DNA of 39,639 nt. Source: a virus. Below, in pieces: positions 38,253 to 39,639 of this stretch. The notes beneath the pieces were generated by a model that saw only the letters and a program-made list of their open reading frames with translations, had not been told where the DNA came from and searched no databases. Both the position numbers and the translations under genes were made by a program. Position 1 is the stretch's first letter, and the number at the start of each line of letters is the position of its first letter. The stretch spans positions 1 through 39,639 of IMG/VR virus record IMGVR_UViG_3300046001_002700, one strand, 5' to 3'.

Positions 38253-39639
38253 ATGAACAAACACCTACACTTCCTCTCAGGCGTACCGCGTTCCGGCTCA
38301 ACAGTCTTGGCGGCTATCCTGAATCAGAACCCGATGACCCATGTGTCCACCACCTCGGCTCTGGGTGCAGCTCTGGACGGTCTGGCTACTGCTTGGCACC
38401 GTGACAACCTTCTGGTCAACAACGACCCTAATCGCAGCAAACTGGCGCACACCATGCGCGGAGTGATTGACGCTTTCTACGAAGACGTCCCTAAACCTGT
38501 AATCATCGACAAGGCGCGTAACTGGCCGATTCCCGTAATCATGCAGGCGATGGGTCAGGTGCTGGGCCACAAGCCCAAGATCATTGCCACAGTGCGTTCT
38601 ATCCCTGACTGCATGGCATCCTTTGTCCGGGTAGCCAAGCCTGAGAACCTCGATGACTTCCTTGTTAACAGCTCACTGACCAACCACCTGAAAGGCTCCT
38701 ACCAGACCCTACAACAGGGCTACGCCTACGATGCTGAGTCGTTCCTGTTTGTGGAGTACGAAGACCTGCTGGCCGACCCTAAAGCTCAGTTACAGCGCAT
38801 ACACGCATTCCTTGACCTGCCCGACTTTGACTACGACTACGCCAACATCGACGGCTCTACGGTCAAAGAGGACGACGAGAACCTGCACGGTTACTCAGGT
38901 CTGCACGACATCAAGCCTGTTCTTGAGAAGCAGCACCAACAAAGCCCTAAGGACGTACTCAAGCACCACTACGCGCAGTTCTGTCAGCCGGAGTTCTGGT
39001 TGGATAGACCGCGTACTGTGCCGGATATTCACGACCTCGATCTGCAACTGGTGGCCTCAAGAATGGGCGACTTTGCCGAGGGCTGGAGACTGTGCCAGAA
39101 GCTGGAGAAGGACGAGCCTGATAACCACCGAGCTGCGTACAACCGTGGCTGGTATCTCCTGAGGCAGGGCCAGATACAGAAGGGCTATCAACTGCTGGAC
39201 CGTGGCCGCATTGTGAACGTGTTTGGTAACGCCAAGCCTAACGTCCCAACCGTTGCGTGGGATGGCAAGTCTAAAGGCATTGTGATGCTGCACCTTGAAG
39301 GCGGTCTGGGCGATCAGATACACCAAGTAAGATACGCTAAGTCTATTGCAGAGCGTGGCTGTAAAGTCATCGTGTCCTGCTCTGGCGCACTGGCGTCCTT
39401 GTTTGTGGACGTTGAGGGTGTCTCTGCGGTTATCCAGCACGAAGCATCTTTCGGTATCTACCATGACTTCTACGTGCAGGGGATGAGTGCTGTTGTGCCT
39501 CTGGGCCTTGAACTGAGCGATCTGTCGGGCAAGCCGTACATCACGAAGCCTAAGACCATCAAAGCCCGCAGGAAGCGCATAGGGCTGCGCTGGCAGGGTC
39601 AGTCAGCCTTTGAGCACGACCACAACAAGAAGTTTCCGT
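38253..39639 (+). CDS. Sulfotransferase-TPR-glycosyltransferase fusion, second copy (3' end outside window)
   Basis: The frame is open from ATG 38253 to the right edge and covers residues 1-462 of the 589-residue copy at 2034. No insertion or deletion separates the copies. Base changes are frequent but nearly all silent; one I see is Asp to Glu in KSIAERG. The PAPS loop (SGVPRSGST), the VRSIPDC site, the TPR part and GGLGDQ are all intact. Confidence 0.88.
   Translation, partial: MNKHLHFLSGVPRSGSTVLAAILNQNPMTHVSTTSALGAALDGLATAWHRDNLLVNNDPNRSKLAHTMRGVIDAFYEDVPKPVIIDKARNWPIPVIMQAMGQVLGHKPKIIATVRSIPDCMASFVRVAKPENLDDFLVNSSLTNHLKGSYQTLQQGYAYDAESFLFVEYEDLLADPKAQLQRIHAFLDLPDFDYDYANIDGSTVKEDDENLHGYSGLHDIKPVLEKQHQQSPKDVLKHHYAQFCQPEFWLDRPRTVPDIHDLDLQLVASRMGDFAEGWRLCQKLEKDEPDNHRAAYNRGWYLLRQGQIQKGYQLLDRGRIVNVFGNAKPNVPTVAWDGKSKGIVMLHLEGGLGDQIHQVRYAKSIAERGCKVIVSCSGALASLFVDVEGVSAVIQHEASFGIYHDFYVQGMSAVVPLGLELSDLSGKPYITKPKTIKARRKRIGLRWQGQSAFEHDHNKKFP

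Larger units (their letters stand above)
36779..39639. repeat. Right copy of a large diverged direct repeat
   Basis: Counterpart of 1-3420, with an empty endonuclease site and the last bases matching 3411-3420. See the left copy. Confidence 0.85.

Noticed and set aside
1-39639. Temperate phage attachment site
   Set aside because: No integrase or excisionase gene was found, and the large end repeats are coding and diverged, not a short att core.

Overview
The window is almost entirely bacteriophage DNA: a tailed phage with a podovirus-type virion (large terminase, a 644-residue portal, scaffold and coat proteins, an adaptor, a nozzle-like protein and three large internal-virion candidates). 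The host is probably a Gram-negative aquatic bacterium, but the sequence does not name it. I found no integrase, DNA polymerase, RNA polymerase, tRNA or CRISPR array. Genes are tightly packed, with many ATGA/GTGA stop-start overlaps.

Layout. Positions 1-5014 hold RCC1-repeat propeller genes, a GIY-YIG homing endonuclease and a sulfotransferase/glycosyltransferase fusion. Positions 5030-6527 hold a small fibre-associated protein, a GT25 glycosyltransferase and an APS-kinase-like P-loop protein. Lysis genes (small membrane proteins, a 3TM holin, a GH24 endolysin) lie at 6518-8203, and tail and internal-virion genes at 8241-16565, all on the plus strand. From 26409 down to 16587 the minus strand carries the early block: small phage proteins, dUTPase, primase zinc domain, DnaB-like helicase, Erf annealase, YqaJ exonuclease, an SSB-like protein, NinB/NinG-like proteins, regulators and a SleB-type hydrolase. 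The stretch 26410-27329 is non-coding. It holds divergent promoters, an array of dyad repeats and a structured leader. From 27330 the plus strand carries small genes, terminase, portal, scaffold, coat, fibre and then a second set of RCC1 and sulfotransferase genes up to the right edge.

The two ends are related. Positions 1-3420 are collinear with 36779-39639 at roughly 95% nucleotide identity in the RCC1-A end and the sulfotransferase. The main structural difference is an endonuclease gene present only on the left. Either the genome carries a diverged tandem duplication, or the contig wraps round a circular or permuted genome and ends in a second allele of the same locus. In both cases late transcription probably runs from 27 kb across the right edge into 1-16.5 kb.

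The most interesting system is the surface-modification cassette. An APS-kinase-like enzyme could supply PAPS, a sulfotransferase-TPR-GT fusion and a GT25 enzyme could add sugars and sulfate, and these genes are interleaved with repeated RCC1 genes. Each complete RCC1 gene encodes exactly seven blades. Its repeats look shuffled between paralogues, and the phage encodes an Erf/YqaJ/SSB recombination set that could do the shuffling. The homing endonuclease sits in the start codon region of one of these propeller genes, and the empty version of the same site is visible in the other copy.
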